In this document: positions 43,395 to 56,108 of the stretch, piece by piece | How positions within the stretch are numbered: position 1 is the stretch's first letter | How the letters are laid out: every line of letters starts with the position of its first letter | From: Plumapathes pennacea | Taxonomy: Eukaryota; Cnidaria; Anthozoa; Antipatharia; Myriopathidae | Reading direction: 5' to 3' | NCBI GenBank assembly: GCA_964036295.1 | Contig: OZ038467.1 | Coordinates: forward strand, 9,747,170-9,811,169 | DNA: 64,000 nucleotides | Notes under the pieces: model-generated | The model's database searches: none | Seen by the model: the letters and a program-made list of their open reading frames with translations, nothing else | Told to the model about the DNA's origin: nothing | Position numbers and translations under genes: made by a program

Positions 43395-46300
43395 ATGTCT
43401 TTTTCTAACCTGACGATGCTTGGCAAAGAGAACTACACACCCAACAACAACGCTCTTCGAGAAATCAACACAAACGTCCAAAAATTATCGCTGAAAGGAG
43501 ACTTGAAGTTGAAAGCGAAGGTAGGTGAACGAGTGGAAGCGCATTTTGGCGGGAAGGGTAACTTTTCAGGGTCTTTCAGGCCTTCATTTTACACTGAATG
43601 CTTGCTTTCAGATAATGAACTATATAACCGACTGCGATCAGCTTTTGTGCGGTTAACTTTTCGATTTGATGCACCTAAATTCGATTTCTGCTTGCAAAGA
43701 TCAAAGATCGTCCGTTGAACAACAATAGCTCAGCTGTGGTGGGCTCTCGATCCCTAAATGAAGAAATTAGCTTCTCTTTTCGTGATTGCTATTAGAAAAA
43801 ATCCATAGCGAACTTATTCCGTCGGAGGACTTTATTGTAGATTTTTTTTTCGCGCCATATACATACCACGCGGTGTTGTATATTGCAGCGCTTCGTTCCC
43901 CAAGAATCGGTTTAGTCTAAAATCCAAATGGAACTCTTCTGTAGAGCTAGTTCGCCAGCAATTGTACACAGGGAGTGATTAAAACTTGAGAAATATGCTG
44001 ACCAAAAGAAAAAAAAATCTAACGGTTTAGGCGGGAAGAAAAAATTCAGCATGGCGACACGGAAATTTCTTTTGTGTGTTCTCGAACCTCAACGTATACA
44101 TTGCTTAGCCGCAATGGTGCTCACATGTAAGTTAAGCGATGTTTACCCAGCTGAACGAAGTATCAGGCCTATTCATGCGCTGGCTTTACTATTTGTCACT
44201 CATTTTTCCTGTTTCTAAACTTCTATGTTGTTTATTCAACACACAGGCAACAAGTGGTCCCACAAAACCTAAATACAAATCTACCCCGAAGTTTAACATC
44301 GAAGATGAACCACTCCTCCGTGAAAATCCCAGAAGATTCGTAATCCTTCCTATTCAGTATGAGGACATCTGGAGAATGTACAAGAAGGCTGAAGGTAAAA
44401 AAGAGGAAAAAATCTGCATAAAAATTTGGCTTTGCCACAAACTAATATAAATACACTTAACTCTCTTTCATTTTCAGCTTCATTTTGGACAGCAGAAGAA
44501 ATTGACCTTACCAGGGATATAGTGCACTGGAAAAACCTAAATGTAAGGAACAGGGTCAATTTTTATAATTTTTTCTGAAAAAGAAAACAAAACAACACAA
44601 AAAGTAGTTTTAGGAGGATTAAGTTTGATGCAGGAGGTGGGAATCGACTCTTACGAAGCATTGCATACTGTACAGTAAATGTAGATCAATTATGTTGCTT
44701 TCTTTTCCACAGGATGATGAGCGGTGGTTTATTTCCCATGTGCTAGCATTCTTTGCTGCAAGTGATGGCATTGTCAACGAGAACTTGGTTGAGTGCTTTA
44801 GCCAGGAAGTGCAGGTCCCAGAAGCGAGATGTTTCTATGGCTTCCAGATTGCCATGGAGAACATCCACTCAGAAATGTACAGTTTACTGATTGAAACGCT
44901 GATTTCTGACCCAACGGAAAAGTAAGCTGCATACCATAAAGGCACAGTTTATATAAGCTGCCCCTTTTCTGTTATATCCCTGCCAATCTGGTAACAAAAT
45001 CCCTTCTGGAGGACAGTTATCTTAAACATTAAAACTATAGTGTAAAAATAAATATAGTATATGAGAGCATTAATTAAAATTCATGCTTGTTCTACTTCTC
45101 AGGGATAGACTGTTTAATGCCATCGAAACCTTGCCTTGTGTCAAAAGAAAGGCACAATGGGCTCTTAACTGGATTAACCCCAAAAAGGTGAGATATTGTT
45201 TAAGGTTACAAGCTCCAGAATATACGGCAGTAGTTGGAAGTTTGGCTTCAGTGTGTTTTATTCCTTTCTGTTGCACTGTTCCAACAATAGTACTGCAAAT
45301 AATAGACACATTGAAACACATGTTTGAAATCTGATTACAGATAAAAGACATAAAACAATAAGAAGACAAAAAAAAATGTATCCATTACCACACTCAAATG
45401 CATACAACAAAATGCACTCTTGTTAGCAACCTATGCTTAGTTGTGACCTGGTTTTATCACCCTGCAGGCTTCATACGGGGAGAGAATTGTTGCTTTTGCT
45501 GCTGTGGAGGGAATCTTCTTCTCTGGCTCCTTTGCCTCAATCTTTTGGATAAAGAAGAGAGGAATAATGCCTGGACTCTGTCAATCTAATGAATTCATCA
45601 GCCGTGATGAGGTAAAGTTAATTAACTGTGTTCTGTGGCTGTCTGAAAAACTACCGAGTATCAAGTTCAAGAAATTGTGTGATCAACATTCATGCAAACA
45701 AACTACACTGTACTGCACTGTGATGTATCCAGTTTGAAACTGAAAATTGGCAAGAATGAATTCTTTTTAGTACACCAGCCTTTTTCTACATTTTCTTTGA
45801 TAACTATTATAACACTAACTGTATCGCTGAGCATTATTAATTGTTGTATAATAATATACAGTAATAAATACCTAAGTTTTTTATTGTTCCTTTCAGGGTC
45901 TGCACTGTGACTTTGCCTGCTTGATGTTCCAACATCTTGTCAACAAACCATCAGAGGAAAGAATCAGGGAAATAATCAAAGATGCAGTGGTTATTGAACA
46001 AGAATTTTTGACGGAAGCCATCCGATGTGATCTCATTGGAATGAACACCACACTTATGAAGCAGTACATTGAGTTTGTGGCAGACAGACTTCTTGTTGCT
46101 CTAAAGTGTTCGAAGGTTTGTGAAATTAAAACACATTTTATTAGAAAAAGTGAAGGAAAAACCCCCAAGGAATCAAATACAATGAGTATGCATGTACTCT
46201 ATCAGTCAATCAATCAAACTTTCTTTACAGAAGGTAACACTAAATAGTGCAGAGCACTAATAACCCAGTGGCCTCACTCAACTTCCTTGAAAGTAGGAGT

Positions 46301-46505
46301 GAACTAACGTAATCAGTAAATTTATACACATTTTTTATTTCATATCTTCCAGGTTTATGGAGTTGAAAATCCATTTGACTTTATGGAGAACATCTCACTT
46401 GAAGGTAAAACAAACTTCTTTGAGAAAAGAGTCAGTGAGTACCAGAAACCGGGAGTGATGAGTGACAGGAAAGAAAACGTCTTCACATTGGATGCAGACT
46501 TCTAA
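43395..46505 (+). CDS. RRM2: Ribonucleotide reductase small subunit (R2)
   Basis: Eight exons, 43395-43520, 44247-44394, 44478-44542, 44713-44921, 45103-45187, 45468-45611, 45897-46115 and 46353-46505, give 382 aa, about the usual length. The protein reduces ribonucleotides to deoxyribonucleotides together with the large subunit R1, using a di-iron/tyrosyl radical centre. Visible signatures: [20 protein letters not shown], then [20 protein letters not shown] (radical tyrosine about residue 155), [24 protein letters not shown] with IGMN, and the C-terminal FTLDADF that docks into R1. A KEN box (LGKENYTP, about residues 9-16) near the N-terminus matches the APC/C-Cdh1 degron that limits vertebrate RRM2 to S/G2, so this is the cell-cycle type rather than the p53R2 type. 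E2F-like sites lie in intron 1. Confidence 0.97.
43544..44037. promoter_or_regulatory. Three E2F-like sites in RRM2 intron 1
   Basis: TTTTGGCGGGAA at 43544-43555, TTTCGCGCC at 43848-43856 and TTTAGGCGGGAA at 44026-44037 match or nearly match the E2F consensus TTTSSCGC. They lie 24-520 bp after exon 1. E2F control of RRM2 is established in vertebrates; here it is inferred from motifs only. Confidence 0.5.
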
Positions 46506-47399
46506 TTGACTTATTTTATCATGATGCTAGTTTTAACAAATCAGCCATTTGTAAATATGCTCTTAAGGTTTGATATGTACATACTGTATTGTCACTTCTC
46601 AAAAGATTATTGGAAACCTTTATACTTTTGCTTCAATTTTTAAGATGCCTGTAACTTTAGGATAGTATTTCATGCAAAACGTTTTTTAAAGATGTTATTA
46701 AACTTGTATTTTTATAACAATGCCTACCTTGAGTAATGGTGTATACAGTAAAAGTTCTCTGAGCGGACACTTGTAAGCGGACAGCTCTACTTATGGATGC
46801 CTTCACGAAACCCTGTTTGGACTCTCACTCAAACTCTATATTTACACATGCCCATAAGTGGACACTTTAGGGGTGAGATTTATATTTTTCTTTGTTTTTA
46901 AGCTCCCATAAGTGGACAACCTGGCAGAACAATCCCTTGAGAAAAACTCAACTGCAATCAATCAATTTTACACAAAAGAAATTACAGTACTGCAAGGAAC
47001 AATCAACATTCAGTTCAATCTACCGTTCTTTTATCCACATGGCCACAGGCTTCTGACATGGTATATGTAGCAGCATCCAGGCTGCTTACAAGACTCTTAG
47101 TGAGCAGTTCCAGTTACAGACACTTTCTGCTTCCCAAGGGTGTCTGCTTATGGGGGCTTTGACTGTAGTATTAAACTTTTGTATGTTGATAGTTGGGGCT
47201 AGGGGAAGTACTTCATGTAAGAAAAATCCAGACTCATCGATGACGTCACTGTAGTCTGGACTTTGTAATGAGTAGAGTCTGGGTCCAATTTGTCATAGCG
47301 GACGCCATGTTGCAATGATTCCTTTCATGGAAATAAACGCAATGGCCTCACCACTAGTTAATCGAACGAGTCCCTCAGAATCGTGAGCAAAAGTATACG
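46506..47399. other. RRM2 3' UTR and PEX13 upstream region
   Basis: No coding sequence seen. An ATTAAA at about 46696 may be the RRM2 poly(A) signal. The stretch is half filled by the MITE at 46746-47165. The PEX13 promoter must lie within the remaining ~230 bp before 47400 or inside the MITE; no TATA box is visible. Confidence 0.45.
46746..47165. mobile_element. MITE, CAGT(C)AAA ends, TA target duplication, upstream of PEX13
   Basis: 420-bp element. Left end CAGTAAAAGTTCTCTGAGCG and right end GCTTATGGGGGCTTTGACTG are degenerate inverted repeats with TA on both sides. Internal 'cataagtggaca' and 'gcggaca' motifs resemble the ends. It belongs with the CAGTC-ended family in this window. Confidence 0.65.
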
Positions 47400-50300
47400 A
47401 TGTCTGCACCACCAAAGCCATGGGAAGGAGTCGGATCGAACAGTAGAACAAGCACTTTGTCTTTCGTCAACTCGCCGTCACGTCTTCCACTTCGGCCCAG
47501 AGGAACGAACCACTTGCAGCCCTTGAGCTCGCCGGCTAACAAAGGCACTACGATGACCACTAATGGGCAGACTTCTAATGCTCCGTCTGTGCCACCAAGA
47601 CCACAGAGTCAAAGAACTGGCATAAGCTCTATGTACGGTCAGAACGGATATGGTATGTAAAAATGGAAAATTTTGATATGTGTACAGCTTTTTTGCGTTT
47701 GGACGATTTCTGCTGCAAAATACTGTAGGTTACACACATTTATAGTCACTTTTGTAGAGATACTTACTGCGGAAGCGTTTATTTTTAATTTCACACATTG
47801 TTGATAATATTAATCGATATTATATTAACAGTTATATAAGTCACATAATTATTATGTGACTGCCCTGAATATACCTACAGTGTATGACAACTACAATACG
47901 CTGATGTAAATATGTGGGGTTAAAACCAGGTTTGGAAAGATCAAGATTGAGGGGATGGGGGATGGTGGTTGGAATGTTGTGGTATGGATACATCTGTCAC
48001 ATGGATGTTCTCTACCATTCCCCCTCCTCTCCCCATACCCCCTTCATCATCAGTGCCACCACAGGTGTATCTACAAGTTCTGCATGAGGCAAGGATTGCT
48101 TAAAGTTGGCGATTTCACCTTTCTACCACTTTTTTTTTCATGTTTTTTTTTTTTTTTTTTTTTTAATTTTTGGTTGCCTTGGAAATTTTATTTGCCTTGG
48201 AAATTTTTCCCCCCCAGGCTTCACAGCTCTAACTTTTGCTGCCATGGGCAACTTTAGTTACCTTCCCATAGAATGCTACTGGTGACCAGTTGCCCCAAGA
48301 AAACTTCTTGGATATGTAGTTATTAAATGCATCAAGGGAGGTTTTAGGATGAGTGAAGCACAAGGTTTTACTGAACAGTACGCAATAATTTTGTAACAGT
48401 TTTGTTAAACATTTTGGCGACTCAAAGCCTAAAAATTTGGATTTGCAGTACAGTATTTCTTCCTTTTCGACAATGATTCATTGTTTGAGGAAAACTTCAG
48501 TGAATTCAGTGATTGCTGCCTAAAACAGCCATTTGAACAACTAAGCCAGTTGGCTATTTTACATTCCAAGTAGATACTTTATTTCTGTCGATTATGTGCC
48601 ATTATGGTTAGAGGACTCCCTAAAACTAATTTGTGTTAATGTCTTGTAATGTTACTGGGATATTTTATTTCATTTCAGAGTGCAACATCTCTGCCAGGGT
48701 AGAGGAAATACAAATTGGCACTGGGAACTAGTTTTCATCAGAAACTTGGTGGCGAAAGGGTTAATAATATGCATTTGTTTATTGTCAGGTGGTTTTTCAA
48801 GTTATAATTCTGGTTATGGAGGATATGGAATGTATGGAGGTTAGTAAAGAAAGGCATGTCTCATTATATACTGTAGGTACAGCATCTCTACATCTGAAAA
48901 TATCATATTTCTACTATAGTCGGAGTTCAGAGACATTATCATGATTAGCATTGCTTCTAAGGGACATTTATGCAACATTTTGGCTGCAAAGTGGTGTTTA
49001 TTCAATATTGTAGTCTCCAGACATTGGATTATTTCTCACCCCCATTAACAATAGAGGTTGGGTGCCCAGGCCCACGAAGAGAAGCACTGCTTCCATAGCT
49101 GGAAAATCCAATCCTGGCAACTCAGCCATAAGCCATCACAACAGCCTTGAATATAGGTACCCATGCAAGTACCCAAAACATTAAATTTTGGTTTTAACTT
49201 TATTTCTACTCTTCACTCTTTTTAAGTACAGTACACTGTCATGTGTAAATGTCCTAATTACTACTTTTAATCATGACTCTGTTGACAGGCAACATTTTTT
49301 AAATTTAAAACTATACTGTATAGTCTGGGCTATGTATAGGCTATTTAAAGATAAAAATACTATTTTGCTTTATTTAGGCTATGGTATGGGTATGGGTGGA
49401 TATGGCAATTATGGAGGCTATGGTGGCTACGGCAGCTATGGTGGTTACAGAATGTACGGAAACCGATTTGGTGCTCACAACTCCCCAAGCTCAAGTTCAT
49501 TTGTACGACGAGCTGAAGAAAGCAGCAGAACTGCTTTCCAGTCAATTGAGGCAATCGTTCAGGCTTTTGGATCAGTTGCCATGATGCTGGAGTCAACCCA
49601 CTTTGCCATGCACAACTCCTTTAGAGCAGTTCTTGGTGTTGCAGATCACTTCAGTCGACTCAAGTCTCATCTTGTCAGCATCCTTGGGACAATCACACTT
49701 TTCCGAGCTTTTAGGTATATTGTTTACAAGGTCATGTCATTGCTGGGCCTCCGTCGACAGCCAGGATTGGAGGATGAAGTCTGGACGGAAGCCAAGACCG
49801 CACTGACTGCAGCAAGTGGAGATGACAAGAAGTCACCCGGGTCTTGGCCGATTGTCATGTTCCTTGCAGTAGTCGTGGGAGCTCCTTGGCTGATATGGAA
49901 GTTATTGCAGTCGTTTGTGAGCGAGGAAAGTAATGAAAAAGAGTGGATGACAGGTCAGTAGTCTAAAATTACACCTAAGAACTGAAATTGCTAAACCATT
50001 GTAAAGTAAAGTTTATAGGTAATGTTTTTTAGATCATGGGAATACAGCCCAATTTGAGACAGTTGTTTAAAGCTTGATTAAAGTAACCCAGGATTAACAA
50101 ATTCTTTCTCTTAAAGTATCTTGGCTAACCAACCAACTGCAAATTTTAAGAAAAGACCAAATTTAAAACACGTCAAGGAAGTTCAGCTGTGAGCAAAGCC
50201 TTATCATTTTCAGAATTCTCAAAAAAATGTCGGAGAGGTTTTTGGGAAGAGAGGGAAGGGGGTGCCTTGTGGCCACCCCCTCCCCTCCCCATCACTTTTT

Positions 50301-50964
50301 TTTTGACGGTCTGGCTACCCTGATACATTAATTGCTGGCTGGACCCTGATACACTGTTACTGCTTTTTTCTCAGGTGAAGGGGACCATGTTCTTGCCAAA
50401 GCTGAATATGATTTTGATGGTGAAGGGGATGATGAGCTGTCGTTTCAAGCTGGGAGTGTTTTGCGGCTTGCACCCAAAGCGCAGCAACCTCGCATCCGAG
50501 GATGGTTGCTTGGGACTGTTGATGGCTGTACTGAAGGCATCATTCCTGCAAACTATGTCAAGGTTTGTTCACCTGATATTCCTGGCACAATAAAATAATG
50601 TAGAAAACTTCAGTGTCCCTGCTGGAACATTAGTGTGGCAATTATATATTCTGTGTCTCGCGCAAGCCTAAAAAAAATCCGTTTCCCTCAGATCCTTGGA
50701 CTTCGCCGAGGAAGGAAAAGAGCGTCCAAAGAAAGGGCAGAGGCACAAGGCAACTCATCTGAAGAGCCATCAACTTCTGGAGTGCAGCAAAGTGAAATAG
50801 CTGTTGACTTGGGTCAAGAGTACAACACAATCACAGAAGATGTGACAGATAACACAGCTATACCACCTCCTCAAGGTGATGAGTGCCTACAGCAAAGTGG
50901 GACACCATTTCAGGAAGATTTTGAACTGCCAGAATTTGAAAGTTCTGATGGAGAACAGTCATGA
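47400..50964 (+). CDS. PEX13: Peroxin-13, peroxisomal docking protein
   Basis: Five exons, 47400-47652, 48789-48839, 49378-49953, 50375-50562 and 50692-50964, give 446 aa (vertebrate PEX13 about 400). PEX13 sits in the peroxisomal membrane with PEX14 and receives PEX5 carrying matrix proteins. Order: MSAPPKPWE start typical of the family; a Pro/Ser-rich region; a Gly/Tyr-rich YG repeat region (about 82-125) encoded partly by a 51-nt exon; membrane region with RAEESSRTAFQSIEAIVQAF and a second hydrophobic helix (about 262-282, WPIVMFLAVVVGAPWLIWKL); an SH3 domain in exon 4 (about 295-356) with AEYDF, RGWLLG and IPANYVK; and an acidic, poorly conserved tail (357-446). The YG-rich segment is known from other PEX13 proteins as able to form a hydrogel-like pore. 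Confidence 0.95.
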
Positions 50965-52223
50965 TTGCTTGGGAGCTGTAGCATTTAATTGTGTGCTACA
51001 GCATCCACAGTACAGAGAACTAAAAGATCTCCAACTGTCCCCGGCTCAATTTCTGTTCTTTACGGCAGCTTCTTGTTTAACAAGCAGATGATTGCAGTCT
51101 TATTGATAGTACTTATGCCCTTCAGCTAGCCTGTTACCAGAGACCTTCATGTGCAGTACACTTGTGAAGACGATAAGGGGATTTGCTAACAAACAATGTA
51201 TGGCTAATGATGGCTGTTTTATAGGGACTGGTCTTAAAGTACAGGGGGAGGGGGGGGGGGGGGGGGGGGGGCATGAAAATCAAATCTTTGAAAGACTGGT
51301 TTGTTGTGCATGTAACTCACCCTGGAGTTATGAAATAATACTGTAATATTTTGTTATGTTCACCATGTGGTGTTGCAGATAATTTACCATAACCTGTTGG
51401 CCACTTCCAAATCGCAATTCAGTGGCAGTGAAAAAAAATCAATCCTTTTCCTCAAGAAACAAGAAACACAAAATGAAGAAAATAATACCTTTCATGAAGA
51501 AGAAACTTTGTTTAGAAAGCACAAGTTCCATAATTTCTTCAAATTAAACTTAATATTGTATATTGATTCTATATGATTTGTGTTTGTTCCATCATGTCAA
51601 GCTTTAGAGCAGTCACTCTTCTAAGCCAATGATCTGGTTTGTACACAACTTCAGGTGACTCCTTAGTCTGTCTACACTACCAGTTCGCATGACTGGATCA
51701 GAAATATATCATATAGTAAGGAGAACTTGGCTTTTGATACCTTGCTCAGATGATAGCCGATTAAACCATTCTCACTACATCACTCATACATTTTCCTCTT
51801 AAAAGGTTGAGAGAATCTGCATTTTGAACTTTGAAGTGAAAGAGTTAATTTGTGGATGGCACGCAGCAAATTAAAACAATGACTGGTTGTGTACAGAGGT
51901 TCCTTTTCTCCTTGGACTATCTCTTTCTAGCAAGGTAATTTAGAAATGGCCACATTTGTCAGAGTCTCAGGGTTTTGTAATTGCATGATATAGCACCTCT
52001 TGAAAGGTCTTGTACCATTAGTCAACAAAAAAAATGTTAAACAACCTGAAACAAAAGTCAAAACCCTAAAACCTAAAGAGCTGCTATACTCCTCCTAAAT
52101 TTGTGTCAAAATGCTAAATGGCTCATGGACAAGGGACTTCAGAGCTTGGTGTTGGTACCAATACCCTTGCAACTCTTTCCGTGAGTATCAGACAATATTC
52201 ATTGGACAGTTCATAGTAACACT
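50965..52223. other. Convergent 3' regions of PEX13 and EIF2S1
   Basis: No supported coding sequence. Contains a G homopolymer (about 51251-51271) and a dispersed-repeat fragment at about 51715-51845 (ggagaacttggcttttgata ... ttgagagaatctg). Poly(A) signals are not obvious for either gene. Confidence 0.4.
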
Positions 52224-55200
52224 TCACACATCAAAGTTTGCTTCTTGTGCTTCATCATCATCTGGGTTATCATCATCTCCATCAACTTCAGCATTTTCTT
52301 TTTCCAGTCTTTCTAACTGCTTTGCAAGTTCTAGTTCATCACTCTCAGTCACAATCTTGGGCTGTAGATTGACAGAAATAGCAGTGTATTATATTACAAG
52401 TTATGTGATGGGATTCAAAATTTGAGGTCTCCACTTGTAATTCAAAGTAGATTTGGGTAGATAAAGTTCTTGGGGAACGAGCCTCACTGTACAGTAATTC
52501 AACCTTATCTTCCCCTTTCCCAAAGATATTATACTTGAACATTATTGTAAGGCATTGATGGAAAGGCCTGTTGCATACAAGTGGGTACAGATGTACATTG
52601 TAAATATACGTACCGCTGCCTTCTCATTAAATTCACCCCCAGCTGCTTTGATATTCTTTCTGATGGCTTCCACTGCATCTGTCAGTCCCTTGAGACCTTC
52701 GTCCCGGTCAAGTGTTGTGGTGGTGGCAACGTAAAGAGGTGCTGCGATCAGGTTGATCTGTTGAATTATAGCAAGGTGAGCAGATTTGTTGTGAGATCTT
52801 AAGTACAGTTAGCACTATCTTTTCACATCTTCCTCCAATTTGGGAAATTTCTTGAACCCTTCAAGAGTTATGAACTCTAATTTCTCCTCCACTGCCTCAG
52901 ATAACTTGATATTATATACTAATAATACAACTACATTTACAGTAGTTTATCAGTTCACAAAGTATCCAGAAGGGGAAGAAAATGATACATGGAACTCGTC
53001 CCGGTGGATACCCTCAGGACTAGCTCTAACTGGCATAAATAGTTGATGTAATCTGATACTGGAGATAAGATTGTGACCGTTGCTGATTTGTATTTGAAAA
53101 AATAATTGCTGCATGCAAACAGCACTCATTTTGAAAAAGTTTGCATTGTTTAAAGTGTCCACTGTCCACCTTGGAGAGATGTCCACCTTTCAGAGATGTC
53201 CACCTTTCAGTGGTGTCAGCTTTGAGGGAGTTTTCTTTACATATGACTGTACTGTAGGTTGAAAGAAATTTGACAGGCAGATACCTTGATGGGAATGTCT
53301 TCTGTGGAACAATTCAAACCAGCTAAGAGAGCATTCTTGACAGCATCAATGCCCTCATATCCATAGCATGCCACTTCAATATCAGCACGGATCTTGACAG
53401 CTTGTGGGGTGAGTCTGCGCTTTATATTGCTCAGCAGTGTGCTCTTTGTCCGCTCATCAATGTCTAACTCGTCCAGCACAGTGGGGTCACTAAAATCAGG
53501 AAATATGCAAAGGATTATTTTCACAAGGGTTCAGAGCGCACTGAAAATGGCCTAGCCCAGATAGTTCAAACTGCTTTTTTCTGGGTAATGTATCGATCAA
53601 TTCCAGCTTTGACTCTCTAAGCTCAGACCTGACATGACAAACATGTTTATCAACTTACCCTACTGCCATTTTAAAAACTCCATATGAACTTCCAGGAAGT
53701 TTGTACTTCTGATCAAAATACCAAGCTGTCTTTTCATAGAGCTCCTCAAGCTGTTCATCTGTATCATAGCCAAGGACTTCTGCACAATGTCTGAGAATGC
53801 TGTAAACCTGACACAGTAACAAAACAAGAAATTAAAGACAGTCACATTCTCTCTCATCAAGGTGCTTCTTATTTATCGGGTGGATCAGGGTTTTACTCCC
53901 AAGTTTGATCAAGTGTAATTTTCTCCTTCAATCAGTTTCTCACCAGATCTACTGTATTTGTATATCATACAGTGGGGAGAACTTGGCTTTTGATGCTTGC
54001 TTAGATTAAAGCTGATTAAATTAACTATCAGTTCTGACTGTATCAATATTGTTTTGAGTGTGGGAGTGAAGGAGTGATTTTCTAAATATATTATTTATTT
54101 TGTTTCTTTTCACACAAACTTGCCAGAGCCAGAGTGAAATCTAACTTGTGGTATGACAATATTTTCACCATCTCTTCACACGGCAATTGGTTGCAAGAAC
54201 CTGCATTATAAGTTTGCAGTACAGTTCACAAAATGAAGTCTTACAGTTTTGGCTTTCGTAAACTTCTCTTCACACTTTTTGATTTCCTCAGGTGAAACAC
54301 GTCTCTTGGACAAGTCAATATATCCTGGAGACAAAAAAGTACATCAAAGATAAGACATATGGTACAGAATCAGACCATTCTTGTACAACAATAGACAACA
54401 CAAATTCTTAGGTTACATGTGACGACATGGCAGCTATGTTGGTTGAACTTTTGAAAAGATTGCTTATTATTGTACTCAAAAGCAACATGGCCATGATGTC
54501 TTTGTATTTTGAATCTCCAAGGATTGATTGCAACCCAACAGAATACAGTGTTACATAAATATATTCTTTTTGTTTGGGGTATTGTAAGTATGGTTTACTT
54601 GACTAGTGAATATGTTGTCTCTGGTAAGTAAAAGGAAACAGATCAGTTAGATGATCTAAAACTGCACAATCTCCAGAAATACTGTAGTTTCTCTGTGGGA
54701 GTGACAAATCATGGGATATTTAAAAATTACTTCAACAAGAATATTATATTTTGTACTCTCATGAGAAAGAAATCAACTTTAGAGTGTCCGTTCAAAATAT
54801 AGAAACCGGGATCAAGTTTTTAGGGTACCTGATTATTACAGTTTCGTATAATATGAAAGGTCCCTGAATAAATAAACGTTTGTATCTACGGTTGAACCAA
54901 ACAAAAAACTTTGAAAGTTCTATCGCAGAAATAACTAAAAATAAACAAAAGCCTTATGAATCAGACCTTCCGGAGAATATTTCTTTTAGCTGATTAGAAT
55001 TAACGGCTTGATCAATAGTGACTAAACGGACTTTTATGCAACAATATTAAATTAGTTGAATGCCTGCTAATCTGTCAGTGACACGGAAATGAAAGCGTCC
55101 GACGCGATCTGCCCTGCTAGCATACCTTTATCTTTATCCACACGAATAACAACAACACATTCGTTTCTCCCGACTCGTATGAGTTTGTTAATCGAGCGAA

Positions 55201-55363
55201 TTCGTCTTCTAGACAATTCACTCAACAGGATCATTCCCTCGATGTTATTGTATTCCAACAGGTTCACGTAGGCACCCATCTCGGCGATGCTGCGAACATT
55301 CACCATCACCACATCATCTATTTCAGGGAATCTGTGCTTGTAGTACCGACAGGTGAGTGGCAT
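52224..55363 (-). CDS. EIF2S1: Eukaryotic translation initiation factor 2 subunit alpha
   Basis: Six exons, 55363-55126, 54324-54245, 53807-53659, 53489-53285, 52757-52614 and 52361-52224, give 317 aa (human 315). The factor is part of the eIF2-GTP-Met-tRNAi complex; its phosphorylation by stress kinases blocks eIF2B. The N-terminal S1 domain carries the phosphorylation loop [12 protein letters not shown], with the target serine at residue 51 counting Met. Other strongly conserved stretches are [53 protein letters not shown] and [20 protein letters not shown], then a short acidic C-terminus. The start [10 protein letters not shown] matches the family; an upstream in-frame ATG 30 nt earlier is not conserved. 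The 921-nt first coding intron is the largest. Confidence 0.97.
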
Positions 55364-55855
55364 CTTTTGAAATATGTCGTAAATTTCGGTCACTTTTTTG
55401 TCGATTTATGTACCATGTGCAAAAAAACTGATGCAATAAGTGTTTCCGCTGACCTCTGGTTAGGCTTGGCTACTAAGCTTTCGACTAGTCCCACTCCCCA
55501 CGTAATTGATTTTCCCAACCTCGTTCCCAGGTTGTTTTCCTTGCTTAGGAAACAGGTTGGTAACGAAGTGCCCAAGAAGGGCGTAGTCGAAAACTGGTAA
55601 ACTACCGATTGGTTCCTCAGTCAAAATACTATAATAGAAACCTCTAGTAAGCGAGCACTCTTTCGTAAGCGACCACGACAGCCTTTGAGGCTTACCGATT
55701 GAGTTCCCCCCTCCCCTTCCCCACACGGGTGCACTGCTCGCTGCGCCAATCAGTGACGTTGCGGCTGCTCCTCAGTTACGTGTGCATGCACCTGTGAACT
55801 ACGGGATAAAGTCTCGATTATTACCATTGCAGGGCTCGGGGGCCATAGTTTGCTT

Positions 55856-55988
55856 AGCCTGCGAAACAGGTCCTTGTGTGTATTTGGCAAGCGTGTTCGT
55901 CACATGCACGGGCAACTGAGCACGACCAACTGATCGATACGGGACGAACCACGCTTGCCAAATACACACAAGGGCCGTTTCGCAGGCT
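55856..55988. mobile_element. MITE with long AGCCTGCGAAAC inverted ends and 11-bp direct flanks
   Basis: 133-bp element. AGCCTGCGAAACAGGTCCTT pairs with AAGGGCCGTTTCGCAGGCT, and pairing continues through 'gtgtgtatttggcaagcgtg', about 45 bp per arm. It is flanked on each side by 'atagtttgctt' (55845-55855 and 55989-55999), an apparent 11-bp target duplication. This length is close to Mutator-like (9-11 bp) elements. No coding capacity. Confidence 0.7.
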
Positions 55989-56108
55989 ATAGTTTGCTTT
56001 AGCATAGGGATTAGAGAGCGAGGATCTCACAGTTATTTTAATGGTGCGCGGATGCAATTTCGGAAAAAAGTCATGAAATGGCGAATGGAAGCATTTTAGC
56101 CAGTAATG

